Under the pieces are notes generated by a model that saw nothing but the letters and a program-made list of their open reading frames with translations, searched no databases and had not been told where the DNA came from. Both the position numbers and the translations under genes were made by a program. A stretch of DNA of 64,000 nt from NCBI GenBank assembly GCA_000310025.1, contig FN649727.1, positions 2,004,816-2,068,815 on the forward strand, in the 5' to 3' direction. Shown piece by piece: positions 41,582-54,474 of this stretch; within the stretch, counting starts at the first letter, position 1; every line of letters begins with the position of its first letter. The stretch is from Ectocarpus siliculosus (lineage: Eukaryota; Sar; Phaeophyceae; Ectocarpales; Ectocarpaceae).

Positions 41582-43714
41582 ATGAAGACTGCATTCGCTG
41601 TTGTGGCTCTCTTCGCCGGTGCTAGCGCATTCAACGGTAAGGGTTCATCAGGGTGGAGGGTTACTGGAGTCAAGAAATCTCGCGTTCTTGCGCGCGCGTG
41701 CGTGGAGGTTGAAGATGATGATTGTGGAGATAATGGCCAGCGGTTAGGGACGGGAGAGCCATGATTCGTGAGAGTGCTGACCCACGATCGAGTTCTTACA
41801 TCGCACGGCTTCCTAGAGCGGTGCTCCGTGGTAGCTGAGTGATTTGAAGGTGCTGTGTCTCTTTTTGGGCTCCAAACCATTTTCGGAGGTCAGAGGTATC
41901 TGATTCTCCCTCCCTGTCTCTGCCGTGTGACGCACACACACAACACAACCCCTCTTGTTGGCGGGGTACATTACCCATTAACCCCTCTGCCGATGAGCGT
42001 CAGCTGAAATCGATAGATCAGGACACTTGTGTTGACCACCGTGTTGACCTTTTGTCGATGTCCCTACGGTACCCTATCTTCGCAGTCGCGGTGCCTGCTG
42101 CCCGTGTTACGTCCGCGCGCGCATCATCGACGGCGGTATCAGCTGGATACGTACCGGATGGCCTCACCGCGAAGCAGTGGGATGACATGAAGAAGGAGAA
42201 GGCATCGAAGGCAGCAGCGAGGAAGAAGGAAGTGGCCAGCAAGAAGTTCGAGGTGGGCTCATCGGTTGTGTATTTCGCCTGCTGAAGCGCTGAAGGAGGC
42301 CCTTCGCTAGTTCCGGCCGTGATCGCACTTGGGTGTTGTTCGTTCTGTTCTGGCCCTCCACAGATGAATCAGGTCACAAACATAACTATATGTAGCAGTG
42401 TATAGGTGTGGACTGATTTCTTGTACGTTCGTCTGCTGCAGCGGGGTTCTCCCGCGCTTTGCATTGAGACGTTGTTGAGGGCGTGCTTTGAGATGGCAGA
42501 TATAAATGCAGCCCCGTCTTGGCCACCTCGACGAAACATTACGAATGTAGACTAACGTTGCATGTGTGTGCATACCAATTGAAAAATGGTATCGAGATTT
42601 TGAGAATGGCCGGCAGTCAGTCGTCTCGCAAGCATAACTCTAGTTTCCTCACTCACTTCTTCCTCTCGGTGGAGAGACTCAGTGATTGTTGGTCAAACTG
42701 ATCAAATATTTCATGTTCGTTTGTACGATTGGGGTTGTCCGAGAAGGGTGTGTGTATTTGCCCCGGGGATGACAAGTTGGACACTACCTTGCTCCTGGGT
42801 TTTGGGCATGCAAATATTCGACAAGGCCCTTGTCGCCATTTCCGGTCGCCACTACAAGTAGCTTGCGTCCATCCGCTGTCAACTGCGCTGGAAATATGTG
42901 CAAGTGTCTGATGTAGCGATATCGATTTGCTTTCGGTAGCGAGGATGTCCGTGCGACAAAAGCACGCCGTTATGGTGTGCATGCTCGGATGTTCCGACAA
43001 TAAATACACACATAGAAATACTACCCGTTCGAGATATACCTACATTCGAACGGGATGTGGTGGAGTTTTTTTTTTTCTGATGTTGCGGCATGTACACAGC
43101 TGAAATTCTCGCTTTCTTGGTGGCCCCAGTCCTTCGCGAGGTAACCTCGAAACTTTCTGGCTTTGAGGAGGAAGTGAACACAGCCACTACAATCTCGGCG
43201 CGGAGGGATTTTTGTCACATGACACCTAACCGGGTTAAATGCGATTCGTGCATGTAAACAAAGACCGACCTAACCATCTACGGAAAGGACGGTTGGATCC
43301 TTGCCTCGATAAAAATTGACCACCGCGAAACGAAGGAGGAGGAGGGAAAGAGTACCAACTCCTGAGCGTCTTGTTTGTGCATGAATCCGGCGGGTGCGAC
43401 ATACATGTAACCGAGAAGGTGCATATAATAACAGGGTGATGCATTCGCACACGTTCCTTTCATCTGAACTCTGAGCACAGCTGATTTCGTTCACTGCTAT
43501 CCATATGGCTTGGTTCATTTTGGAGTCAGCTCTCTGATCTGATCGGATTCTGCTCTGACACGTTCCTCCATTCTCTCTTTTTGGCTGGCAGGACATCGAC
43601 ACCTTCATGAAGGGAATGGAGTCGGGCAAGCGAGGACACACTTTTGCTAAGGTTGACGAGACGTTGGAGAAGCTTCTGCCTGCCGGAGCACGCGGTGTCA
43701 AGCAGAACAAGTAA
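41582..43714 (+). CDS. Small plastid-targeted protein of unknown function
   Basis: I do not recognise a characterised family. Exons are 41582-41636, 42086-42252 and 43592-43714, in phase, giving 114 aa. Residues 1-17 form a signal peptide ending ASAF (MKTAFAVVALFAGASAF), the motif that directs proteins through the four membranes of heterokont plastids. After a short transit-like stretch the mature part begins near SAGYVPDGLTAKQWDDMKKE, followed by a Lys/Ala-rich helix (KEKASKAAARKKEVASKKFE), then FMKGMESGKRGHTF and a basic C-terminus (GARGVKQNK). There is no transmembrane segment after the leader, so stroma or thylakoid lumen/surface are possible. From general impression, similar short proteins occur in diatoms, but I cannot confirm this. 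Donors are GTAAGG and GTGGGC; the second intron (1,339 bp) contains a dispersed repeat copy. Confidence 0.75.
43001..43062 (-). repeat. Dispersed 55-60 bp repeat, copy C
   Basis: Reverse-oriented copy in the second intron of the small plastid gene. On the minus strand it reads CATCCCGTTCGA, TATATCTCGAACGGGTAGT and TATGTGTGT, close to copy B. Confidence 0.7.
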
Positions 43715-46029
43715 ACAAGCGGACGTCAATTTGGCACGCTGCGGCGTTGCCCACACTTAACGGTTACCCACCGACCATATTGTTTGTTTTTTGCATCGAG
43801 GGAAAGACTTCCGCACCACTTGGTAGAGGCAAGACATCCGAGTTGTATTATAAGCTAGGCTGCAGACCTGGTACTCCAAAGATGTGTCTTGATGTGAACC
43901 AGTCTTCCTTGTTTGGGGCGAGAAGCTGGCTAGCTTCCTGTGAACCTCTTGCGATCGGATAATTAAGTGACGGTTCGACCCCGTTTAGACAAGAGTAGGT
44001 TGGTGATGTTGACCACGAAATCCTTTTCTCGAAAGGGGTTTTCTGTGAAGCTTTCAACAAGTATCACACAAATGCTGTCGGCGGTTTCTCAAAAGTCAAC
44101 CAGACATGAAAACATGTGTGCCTGGTCGTGATTCAAAAGCACTTGTGTTTGATGTAAAGTCTCTTTGCGTGCGTCTCGGTGACAAGCTAGCTAGCTGCCT
44201 TAGGGAAGTTAGTGGAAGGCTTGGTCCCATTTCGAAAAGGTGGCAAGGGTAGATGTGGTTGTGTTGACCACCACGTCCTTGTCTCGCAAGGGTTCCTCGC
44301 TGATGGGAGTATCTTTGTGTGGGCGTTGCAGCTAACGTCACACACAAGTGCTACAGACGGTTTCAACATTCAACCAAACACGGCGAGATTTTGTGTCTGC
44401 TGATCATGGATATCGCCCAACCCCGCCTTTAAATCATTGCGTGGTCGGTGAAGAGGCGATGTGTGTGGAGTCTGGCTTTGTAAGAAATTGAATGCTTGAT
44501 ACTGTAGATACACCAGATGGCATGGGCCGGAACGATCGTGCTCCTTTTTTGGTCGTTTCGTGCTTGCCAGGGCATTCATTCCTTCGGACTTTTTCCGCTG
44601 GTCGTGTCCTGCGACGTATACCACGGGCTCCGAAAATACACCGTGGTCCCGTCAGACGAGTCTTGACCGTTTCCGTCTTGCGTCCCGCATGCGAACGGAA
44701 GGACCCCACTGCTGCCTGCTGTTGTGCGAGAAGTCGAAATTCAGTTTCACGTACAGCATCCCGCCTTTGGCAACTTTTTCTATCCAACTTGTTGGCACCA
44801 AACTCTAATTACGTCTGGTTCAGTCGAAAGAAGTCCACACAAGTCGTCCACACCGTCACATTTTTCCTCTAGGAGACCGATGCTGACGCAAGGTGATGCC
44901 TACAATCTAAAACAGAAGCTTGTTCCTAGTAAATGATACAGCATCTTGTCCGTAGCAACTGTACAGATTCCAGATTTGATCTTCCCTTGTACCCCAATTT
45001 GCAGTTTTTCAGTAAGCGCTTCCCCGAAAAAGCAGTAGGAATCTTGCCCGAAGTTTGGAACTCTTGGATCAAGTGATTGTGTGATGGAAATCATCGAGAT
45101 CATGTGATTGTGTCGTCGAAATCCGTTTTAGCGCCTTTGGTGTACAAACACCAAAATGTCGGCTTCGTCCACGCGAGCCCAGTTTTCAGCCGTCAAACTA
45201 CCACACACGATTGATTCGATTTTCTCATTTGCGGGCATCATCTTTTCGAGCAAATACCATCCAACGGAAAGTGCCCGCAAATTAAATGTATTTGTGCAGC
45301 GAACTCTTGTCCTGTAAGATTCAAAGCCCATTTAGGAATGTGTTGGAAGGGATTTCAGCTACCAAACCTCCAACAAGGCTCAATCAGTAGCTATCAATCA
45401 GTGTTTCGCGCCTGGCTCAAGCTGTGGCCTCGTCGGATACCGCATGCCACGGTTGGTTATTCTCGTCTGTTCACCCGTGCAACACTCTCGCATATCACAT
45501 CTCCTAGGGCCCCACAACAAAAACCATGCATGCATCGGTGTAGCACGGACAGGGCAGGCACGATGTCGCGTGTTTGCATGGGGGTGTGTGTACCCACGAA
45601 CGAAGACCCATGCGAACCGTTGTCCCTTGCATGTACAAATACAAGGGAGCCGTTGTTGGTTGTCTCACAGAACACGAAAAGAAGAGAACCTCGCAACTAG
45701 GCAACCGCCATGGTGGCCAAATTCTGCGCGAAGTCTGTACGGTTATGTGTAGGGCCAGTTACCAAACGTGCGCATGAACACGCCGTGAAGCAGGACGGCG
45801 GTTTCGACCACGCAATCGCAGAGAATGTTCTGACAAGCTCCGCGCGCCGCTCCTGGGAAGAAAAAATACGTGCTGGTACGTATCTGGGTTCCTCATGGAA
45901 AAAAAGCAAAAAAACTGTTGTTGCTATGTACCGAAAGAACTCCTGGTGTCTGGCATCACGACATGGTACGCGGATAATGAAGACCACCCTAAATTAAATA
46001 CACCAACGAACTACGCCGCCGGCGACCGG
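43715..46029. other. Convergent spacer between plastid gene and MSH6
   Basis: Holds both 3' UTRs. No gene is recognised. It contains a diverged direct repeat (about 43990-44105 and 44245-44385). Confidence 0.45.
43990..44385 (+). repeat. Diverged direct repeat
   Basis: Segments 43990-44105 and 44245-44385 share GTTGACCACGAAATCC / GTTGACCACCACGTCC, TCTCGAAAGGG / TCTCGCAAGGG, TCACACAAATGCT / CACACAAGTGCT and CGGTTTC blocks in the same order. Confidence 0.5.
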
Positions 46030-49000
46030 TCAAGTTGTGGTTGGCGCATGGGCCTCGTTCCACATCTTCTGCAGCTCCTCGCCGGCCTGCGCCGACTCGC
46101 TGTCGTCGCCATCCGAAAGCAACGCGAGCAATTTGAGGGCTAGACGGCCCTTCTCGTCGCCGGCCACAGCACTGTGCTGAAGAGACAAAGCGCGCTCGAA
46201 CTCTTCCGACTTGAGCTGCGCCGCAGAGATGACCTGAGCATGCGGCAACGGCAAATATGAGAATATCGTCAAAAGATAGCACTGAGAGCACTGTATCATT
46301 GCACCATCGTTTCGTTATGGCCATGCCTATGTGTTCTGGTCGACGCATCAGCCTCCTCGGCGCGGTCATCTCTACCCGAAAGTAAGCACGCCCAAACCAA
46401 CTCGACGTATCAGCAAAATCCAAAATGGGCTTCGCGTTGCTCACAAAACCAAGATCGAATAAGCGCGACTCGGGTTTTTCTATGACAATGTCTCTCGAGA
46501 AGGGTGTCGCGATCTGCTCCCTAAATAACTCTACAAACGGAACAAGAGTAGGGGGCGTTCTGTACACGTACATGGCGCTTTTTCGCAAAGATTTGGAATG
46601 TTTCTCAAGTCGGGAACTTCGCTAAGCAAGTTCGAAGGCAACAAAAATTGTGGAAATTTCGAAATTTCCAACTGAAGCTACAAACGGTTCAAGATTTTCG
46701 GGGCCCTACTCACTTCCAAGTATTTGAAATTCTAAAGTTTCCTATGACTTCCAATTTTTTGGAAAATCAGCCATGTACAACACGCCCCTAAGAGGGAGGG
46801 GTGGCTTCGATATCTCGCTCCATTGATACCGTCCGGGTGTGTCCTCTATACTGTAAAAAAAATGAGACGCAAATATTATGTACAATCTAGCAAGCGGAAC
46901 GGCGAGTACATGCTGTAACTCACGGCATCTGGGAGTTGAGCCAAGCGGGCCACGTTGATCCCGAAACTCTTGGGGCAAGGGCCGGGGGCGAGCTTGTAGA
47001 GGAAGGTTACCCTCTGCTCTCCCCCATTGTCCTCTACCAAGCATGACATGTGTCCCAATGCCACCTGCGAACGAGAGTGAGAATTGACATCAGTCCCATG
47101 ACACACAACCATCTGCTTGCGTTGCGCATTGAATTTCCTGTTCTGATGTCATGGTCAAGGTAGCAGAAGGCAACTCAACGCCCTCGACACGCTCGCAACA
47201 CAGGTCAGCAAGCACTGCCGCTAGGGCAGCCAGCGTACGTTTACACCTTATTCAGTATCGTAAGGCAGAACTGGCCAGAGCTGCTTGCTATGTAAAACAC
47301 AGGCATGTATTGTACTATACCTCGCTGTGATGACCCCAGTCTTCCACCAAAGAGTGATAGTGCGTCGCGAACATTGCCAAGCACTTAGCACTCTTCACCA
47401 GGTAGTGAGCGACAGCGTGAGCGATAGCTGTACCGTCGAAAGTCGAGGTACCTCGCCCTGGACATCGAAAACATCGGCGGAAAATCAGTTGTCACGCGGA
47501 GGTCTCTCACGGTGTACGACTACCCTAAAAAAACAAGCGACGGTGAGACGAACGTTGCTCGTGGAGCCCTGGAATATATCAAGGCAGCATGGGCCGCGTC
47601 GTGCCCCTAGGGAACGCAGTGGTTCAGCGAGCCTGTGCTCACCCAATTCATCAAGAATAACGAGGCTCCTGCTCGTGGCGTGGTGAAGAATGTTCGCAGT
47701 CTCGCTGAGCTCCAAAAAGAAGGTCGACTGTCCGGCCAGGATACGGTCTGATGCTCCAACCCTCGTGAAAATCCTGTCGAGTGGCGTGAGGTGCGCCTCG
47801 TCCGCGGGAACAAAGCAGCCCACCTGTCCGAAAAAAAATAGCGAGAAGACGACGAATTCTTCTTGCACTCAGCAGGTGATGAGGTATCGAGGTCCTTGAC
47901 AGGGCGCAGAAGGCACAAGGGAAAACGAAAAATGCACTCTGTGGCGCCTCTTTGGGTCTTCACCTGTGCAAGGATGGCGACGAGGCAGGTCTGCCGAAGA
48001 AGGGTGGACTTCCCGCCCATGTTTGGTCCGGTGAGCAGGAGCATGTTTGGCGCAGCAGGCGCATCATCGGAGATCCCCGCTGGTGCCGCCCCAAGAGTGG
48101 CGTCGTTTGGGATATACTCGCCCCCTTGATAGGTTTGTGCCAGGCACGGGTGCCGCGCATTCTTGAGGCGGATGAAGGACGGCGTCGAGGCTCCGTCGTG
48201 GAACCGTGGCCTCGAGAACCCCGGCTGGGCGGACACCTCCGCCAGAGAGAGAACGGCATCCAAGTGCGACAGGCATCGCACCGTACTTGCCCAGAGCTCC
48301 CTGTGCTCATCAAACTTGGCGAACAAGCCTCGCATCTGGCCGAGGAAAACGACCGGACATGACGGAGAGTGAGCCCAACGTCGGAAACCAATCCGCCAAC
48401 CCAAGGCAACGTGCATCGAAGGGGATTCGAAAAACGATAGCAACTCACGATCGGCCGCATGTGGTCTACAAGTACGCCATGCACTAACCACGCGGGCACA
48501 TACCCATACATGCATACATGGCGTCTACTCTAAAAAAAAAGTAACACGACTCCGCGCGAACCTGGTCTCTCTGGGCATCGCCAAGTCGCTGCTCTGCAGC
48601 AGCAAGCTGTTCAAGATGATCCTTAATGAAGGGTGTCCAGAACCGCAAGGCGCCCTTCTTCTTGCTCTTGAGCTCGTAGTCTGACGGCTACACAGAGAAA
48701 AAACAAAACAGCCAACAACGAATCGACTGTGTGAAAACTTGTCGCTTCACTCAATTTTTCAGGTTCGACTACCGACTCGCACAAGCGATCACCAACGGCC
48801 AGATAAACTAGTAGCGCTTCAAAAAAAGGAAATACGTTTACGTGAGAGAACAGTAGATAGATACCGACGTCAGCTGACCCGTTCGGAATCCTCTGCATTA
48901 GTCTTTCAGACTATAAAACCTGTGATTTGGCAAGAGCCGTTTCGTGCGCCCACACGGTGTTCAATTGCAAGCTGACTGGATCGATTTCAAAAAACGTATC

Positions 49001-52000
49001 AGTATCCATCATGCGCCGGCTCTCTTGTTTGATCGTCAATTGAGGCACCGACCAGGAAATGCCGAGCATTTCGAAACAGAAACTCATGCTGGATTCAGCA
49101 CGGAAGGCGAAAGGAAACGCTCCGGGAACGAAAGCGATAAGAATGGGGGTTCAGCAGCTGAACTTCGACTTCGACTAATCCGGTTTGGGAATTTGGGAAC
49201 AGGGAAAAACCATATCACCGTTCGCGCGAAAGAAGGTCCACGTGTCCGTCATGCCGCATGGCCAAAGTCATCACGAACACCAACATACAACCTTGCCTCT
49301 CCACGAGCGTGAGCTAACGAAACACCGCAAACACATACCTGACGATTCTTGGAGAAGTACCTCTCCGGCACTTGGATCTGGTACTTCTCCTTGGCGCTGT
49401 GCCAGTATTCCGCGTCGGAGCAACCGAGGCGCTTGCGTTGTTCCCGGAGGTGTCCGTCCAACTCAGACTTGATTTCTTTGATGTCGATCTGCGCCAAAAC
49501 AGGCCAAACGAAGTATCGCCCGCGCGGCTTTGCACGTACACAAAACCATGTCGAAAAACTACAAGACACCCGAGGTCCGGTGTCTTCCTAACCTCTCGTC
49601 GATTCCTAATTAATACCAATCACAGTTGAACCAAATCGCCCACCTTAATCTTGTCGAAGTCTTCGTCGACCCCGGGCTTGAGCTCAATCAGGCCTTTCTT
49701 CTTCGACGTGCCGGCATCAAAGGCGTTTCGGAAGTACGAGATGGCTGAAGACATGTCCGGAAACTGTCCACCCTCAGATTTGGAGATGACACACTTGCGC
49801 AAGAGGGCGCTCTCCACCGAGGCTGACTTGAAGATCTCGGGCAAACGGTCCGCTTTCTCCAACCCATCCAGGACACTGAGAAAGTCGTTCACCTGCAAAT
49901 GCCAGAAGTGCATCTTCATTCAGCAACGACGATAACACCCTACGCTACAGAACAGGCACGTCATCCCAGCGATGGCAACGGGTGCAGGAAGTGCAGGAAG
50001 TAGAAACAGCGATACCGCACCTTGCGGATGGAGTACTTGGTGTCCTCGTACATGATGGCCCGGCTCTCTGGGTGCTCGCTGCTCCTGTGCTTGGAGGCCA
50101 TCGAGTGCACGCGCGATAGCAGCCGTTCCACGTCCGGAAGCTTCTTCAACAGGGCTCGCGAGGCGTCAGCTTCGGGAGAGAGGTCGCCTGCAAGCTCCGA
50201 AACCGCGTCCAGACGACCATTGATGTGCCTGTCGCCATTGAAACGGCAGGAATGAGGCTTCCGTTTCTCATGGATGTTTCTCATGGATGGTTGAACAGCT
50301 GCTACAAGTGCCTCTAACAGCTCTGGGGAGAAAAGCCGTCAACAAGCACAGGCACAGCGGTTGCAAGCCAACAGAAGCCGACGAGTAGCACAAAAATACC
50401 AAACAGCCATCTGCCTCACGTTGGAAAAAGAAGCGGCTTGAGCACCCAGTCCTTGAGCAAACGCCTCCCGAATGCTGTGCTGCACCGGTTGACGAAAGCC
50501 CACAGGCTTCCCTTTTCCCCACCGTCACTGCTGTTGCGCAGCACCTCGAGGTTTGACAAAGAGACCCCGTCAAGCACCATGTGCGATTGAGAGGGGGTCT
50601 GTGCGCTGCTCCCTGGTAGTGAAGAAGCGCTTGGAAGATCACCCGCCTCTTGGCTATCGTTCGGGGTGCTGGGCGCAGCGTTGGAGTCGGGTTGTTTCAT
50701 GTCGGAGGGGATGTACGCCACAAAGCGTCGCATGGACAACAGATCGTGGTCAATGAGAGCTCGTCGAGTGTGCCACGTGGCACCTCCTAAAGCCGATAGG
50801 GCCAAGGCGCCATCCTTTCCACCTTCAACAACAGCACGCAGGATTGGTGGCCAGTCCTCGACGTTACTGCCCTTCCCATCGCCGGCGCTGCTCTTCTCTT
50901 TCGCGTTGCTCTCGTTGCGGAAGTACCGGCGGTTCTTAAGCTCTTGCACCGTCCGGGAAGCATCCCAAAACTCGGTCCCTTTGTGCAAGGTCATGTGCGA
51001 TGCCAGCGGGGCCATGCACTTGATCATGTGAAGGGTAGTCTCCGACAAGTTGTCCTGGAAGTTTTAGAATGGGCGCCATATAAAAGAAAAGTGAGCATCC
51101 CTATCGACACAACCTCACCAAGTCAAATGACTTGTTGAACCGTTCGAGACTGCGATCGAAGGTCGACACGATTTCAGGTTGGTAAGGTACGTATCACAAG
51201 TCTGAGCATGCTAAATCAAGTACACCACACCAGTTGGCATGTTGTGTGCATATCGAGCAATGCCGAAGATATCTTACCACACATCGCATATTTGTACAGC
51301 CTTCGGATACCAACCGGATTGCGAGCCTTGCTCATGGCCTAGCTAGTGTTGTCCTTGGTCCACACCCAGTTGAAGCGGAGAAGCGCGACCACGTTTGCAT
51401 GTCGGGGTCATATTAGTGCACTGAAACCTCGCATGACCCTCACCTTTTCCATCACAATCTCAACCGGCAGCTGCTGCGCAAGGAGGGTTCGAAGGCGTGA
51501 GCGCGCGGGGTCATCAGCGAACTGCCCCAGGCTAAACGTTGCCGTCGTTGCATCCACCATGCAAACACCATATTCGCATACGGCTGCCGGTGGGCCGTCT
51601 GCATCGGCAGAACCTGGGCTTCCTGGGTCGAACTCACTCAACGCGTCCACCGCGGTTTCCTAGAATATACAAGACGGACACGCGGTTTTGCGATGTTGGT
51701 ACGTGCAGCTGCAGCGGACGTAAAAATTCTCAAACGCGTCAAAACGCCCTGTTCGCCAGGGAGAGCACACAAACACCAATGGGTGAAATTCGCGCGCGCA
51801 ACGAGCCCAGGAGGGATGATCTCGGCATCATACGATAGGACTATGGAGACCGCAAGCATATTTGCGTGCGAACAGAACATGCGGAAATGTCGGTGGATGT
51901 CTACATGTGCATGCTAAGGCCGGTACACTAGCAGGTTCCAAGTGCACCCCTCGAACACACCACCATAGACCATGGAGACACCCAACTGTGTTTCGACAGG

Positions 52001-54474
52001 CCAATACAAGAATTCACAGAAGGATTCGCATCCCACCTTGATTGACAGAATCATGTTCACTGAACGCGGAGATCCGTCCGGAGTTGAGGAGACATCGTCC
52101 AAGAAGCAGTAAGTCCGCGTACCACGGCTGAGGATGCTGCACAGCTCGCGCTTCACAACCTTGTCCTTAGTCCCGTTCCTGCCTACCGACGCATTCCGGG
52201 CCTTGAGCATATCCGGCGTCTCGACCTGACAGAGAAGCAGAGAAATTAGCCACGGCAGAGAGGCCCTCGAAACATGGCAAAAAAAAAAAAAAGTCTCTGG
52301 TGGCTAAAGAAAATACTTAGGGTTAGCCGCGGAAGGTCTGCGATACTCTCTGGCGGCGAGTAGACCCACTAAGCCAAAGGTAGACCTGGTTACCGCCACG
52401 GGTGAGCAAAAAAAAACTGGGTGACTACGCTTCACCGTGATTCACCTGCTCGACCCGTGCGACGCGGTATCCCTTGGACACCAGGCCGTCAGCAAACTTC
52501 CCGTAGGATATCTCTGGGAAGCCACTGTGCGCCTTTTCACCCTTCATGTAAATGAGATCTAGCTCCTGCATCCCGACGTCTGCGTCAACGTGAAACAGCT
52601 CGTAGAACTTGCCGACCTGCCCAGGAAATTGAACAAAAGCGCTCGGTTTGAGTGGTGTCGAGTCGGGCAAGTAAGGCTGGCATGAAATACGTTACCAGGT
52701 GCGCAGGCGTAAATCAACACGCAGCAGATAGGACAAGACACCGTCTACCGCCCCACCTTGAAGAACAAGACTGTGTCCATGTTCTGGCTCTTGAATTTCC
52801 ACCACTGAACCATCGCTGGGGTTTCTTTGGAGAGGAATGACGGCGGTACGTACAGCGTGCGCGGGTTGTAGAGTGGGTCATCTGGCCTCCGTCGGTTCGC
52901 ATCGACGCGGTTTTTGTAGAGCCAGTCAAACGAATGATGCGAGTGACGGCCAGTGTCCAGCACTCCCTCCGGAAGGGGGATACCCGCGGGTGCCTTTGGG
53001 GTTGGAGGGGAGGCGGGGGAGCTGAGGCCCACGAAAGGGCGCGAGCTGTGCGGGCTGGAGCGGACGGTCGGGGTGCTGACGGGGCTTTGAAGGCTCCGGC
53101 CTGAAGCGTTTCCCGTGGCACCACGCGCCCCGCTTCCTGGCGATACTGTGTCCGTGATGGCGTAGGATGCCAGGTCCGACGCCTTCTTCAGCCTTTTGGC
53201 TCCCGATCCGCCAGGCCCAGAAGGGGCAGCCTGCCCTGAGCGCTTCTTCTTGCTCGGGGTCGACTTCTTCCCTCGCGGTGTCACCGGAGCATCGGAGTCG
53301 TCGCTCTCAGCATCGTCGTTTTCGCTCTCGTTGCCCTCGTTCTGCACGCAGGCACACGAACAACAGCGTGCACGGTAAATAAGCTACTGTGAAACAATCG
53401 ATGTACCTCAACCTTTGTGCTGCGGCAATGTACTACAACCTATAAACAAGCAAATACGGACGAGAGCATCTACGGCCGAGGTGCCGTGATCGAGAACCTT
53501 GCAAATGTACCAGGTAACCAGGTACATCCTTTAAACCATCTCAGGAAAAGCAAGTGCTGCCTTACCAAAAGCACACAGATCCCCCTAAAAAGGATTGACT
53601 GCAGTAACTCGTTGGCACTGATCTTGTACAAGTTGTGCCTGGTACATCACAACTGCTGTTGTACAGAAGAGAGAAGGCACATGTGTTTCTACCGCTACCA
53701 TCCAGAGGGAGAAACATCGAACATTGTGTACATGTAGCAACATGTGCATTGCTTCTAGTTCACCTCGTACGCTGAACCATCGTCTCCTCCGCTGTCTTCG
53801 AGCTCATCCTGGTTCCATTCGGCCTCGTCGTCATCGTCGTCTTGAATCACTTTGGCCCGTTTCTTCTTGGGTGGCTTTGGTTCGCTCTCGTTCACTTCGC
53901 GCGCAAGTTCAAACTGAAAATGAGAGACGAGCGAGGGGGGAGAGAGAGAGGCAGCGAGGGGGCGAAAAATTCAAAAAATCACATGTTTTTCGACGACGCC
54001 ACTCTACTGCTGCAACAGACAATCTTCGTTAATTTAGGTTCAGAGCCTCCAGCGACGAGTACTTCTACCAAACTACCCTCTAGAGCCGTATTCCTTTGCT
54101 CGACCCACCTTTTCATTCTTGAGAACGAGCTTCTCTTTGTCTCCGTCGTCGTAGTGAATGAGGTGCTTCCCATCCTCGTAATAGTCAATGACCTTGCCGA
54201 AGTACCAATTGTTGTCATCCCTCCAGAACACCTTGATGCGCTTCCCCAAAAGCTTCTCGGAGTCCTTGCTTGGTTGCTCCGGGCTGGCTCCAGCGGTGCT
54301 TGGCGTGGTAGCATGGCTCGGCTTGGGCTTGGTAGGAGTCTCCTTCTCCTTCTCCTCCCCCTTAGGCTTGGTTGGAGGCTCCTTTGCGGGTGTCTTGGAG
54401 AAGAACGAGAAGAGGGTGCCCTGTCCTTTCGGCGAGCCCTTGCCTTTCCCCTGAGGCGATTTCTTTGGCTTCAT
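46030..54474 (-). CDS. MSH6: DNA mismatch repair protein MSH6
   Basis: MSH6 pairs with MSH2 (MutS-alpha) to recognise base mismatches and short loops in nuclear DNA. Sixteen exons: 54474-54109, 53913-53764, 53341-52757, 52616-52446, 52225-52037, 51659-51444, 51054-50420, 50228-50021, 49892-49644, 49488-49339, 48687-48562, 48335-47964, 47823-47643, 47457-47321, 47064-46924, 46233-46030. All joints are in phase and give 1,359 aa, about the length of human MSH6. In order: a PCNA-binding box QGTLFSFF at about residues 18-25; a Tudor-like domain ([21 protein letters not shown]) near 80-122, as in plants; an acidic and basic linker; the mismatch-wedging F-x-E in VGKFYELF (about 371-373); Walker [10 protein letters not shown] near 1118; Walker B LVILDELG followed by GRGTSTFDG; and FATHYH. 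The gene looks intact. Confidence 0.97.

Noticed and set aside
43972-43996. tRNA-like T arm (GACGGTTCGACCCCGTT)
   Set aside because: No matching 5' acceptor strand or anticodon arm upstream within tRNA length.
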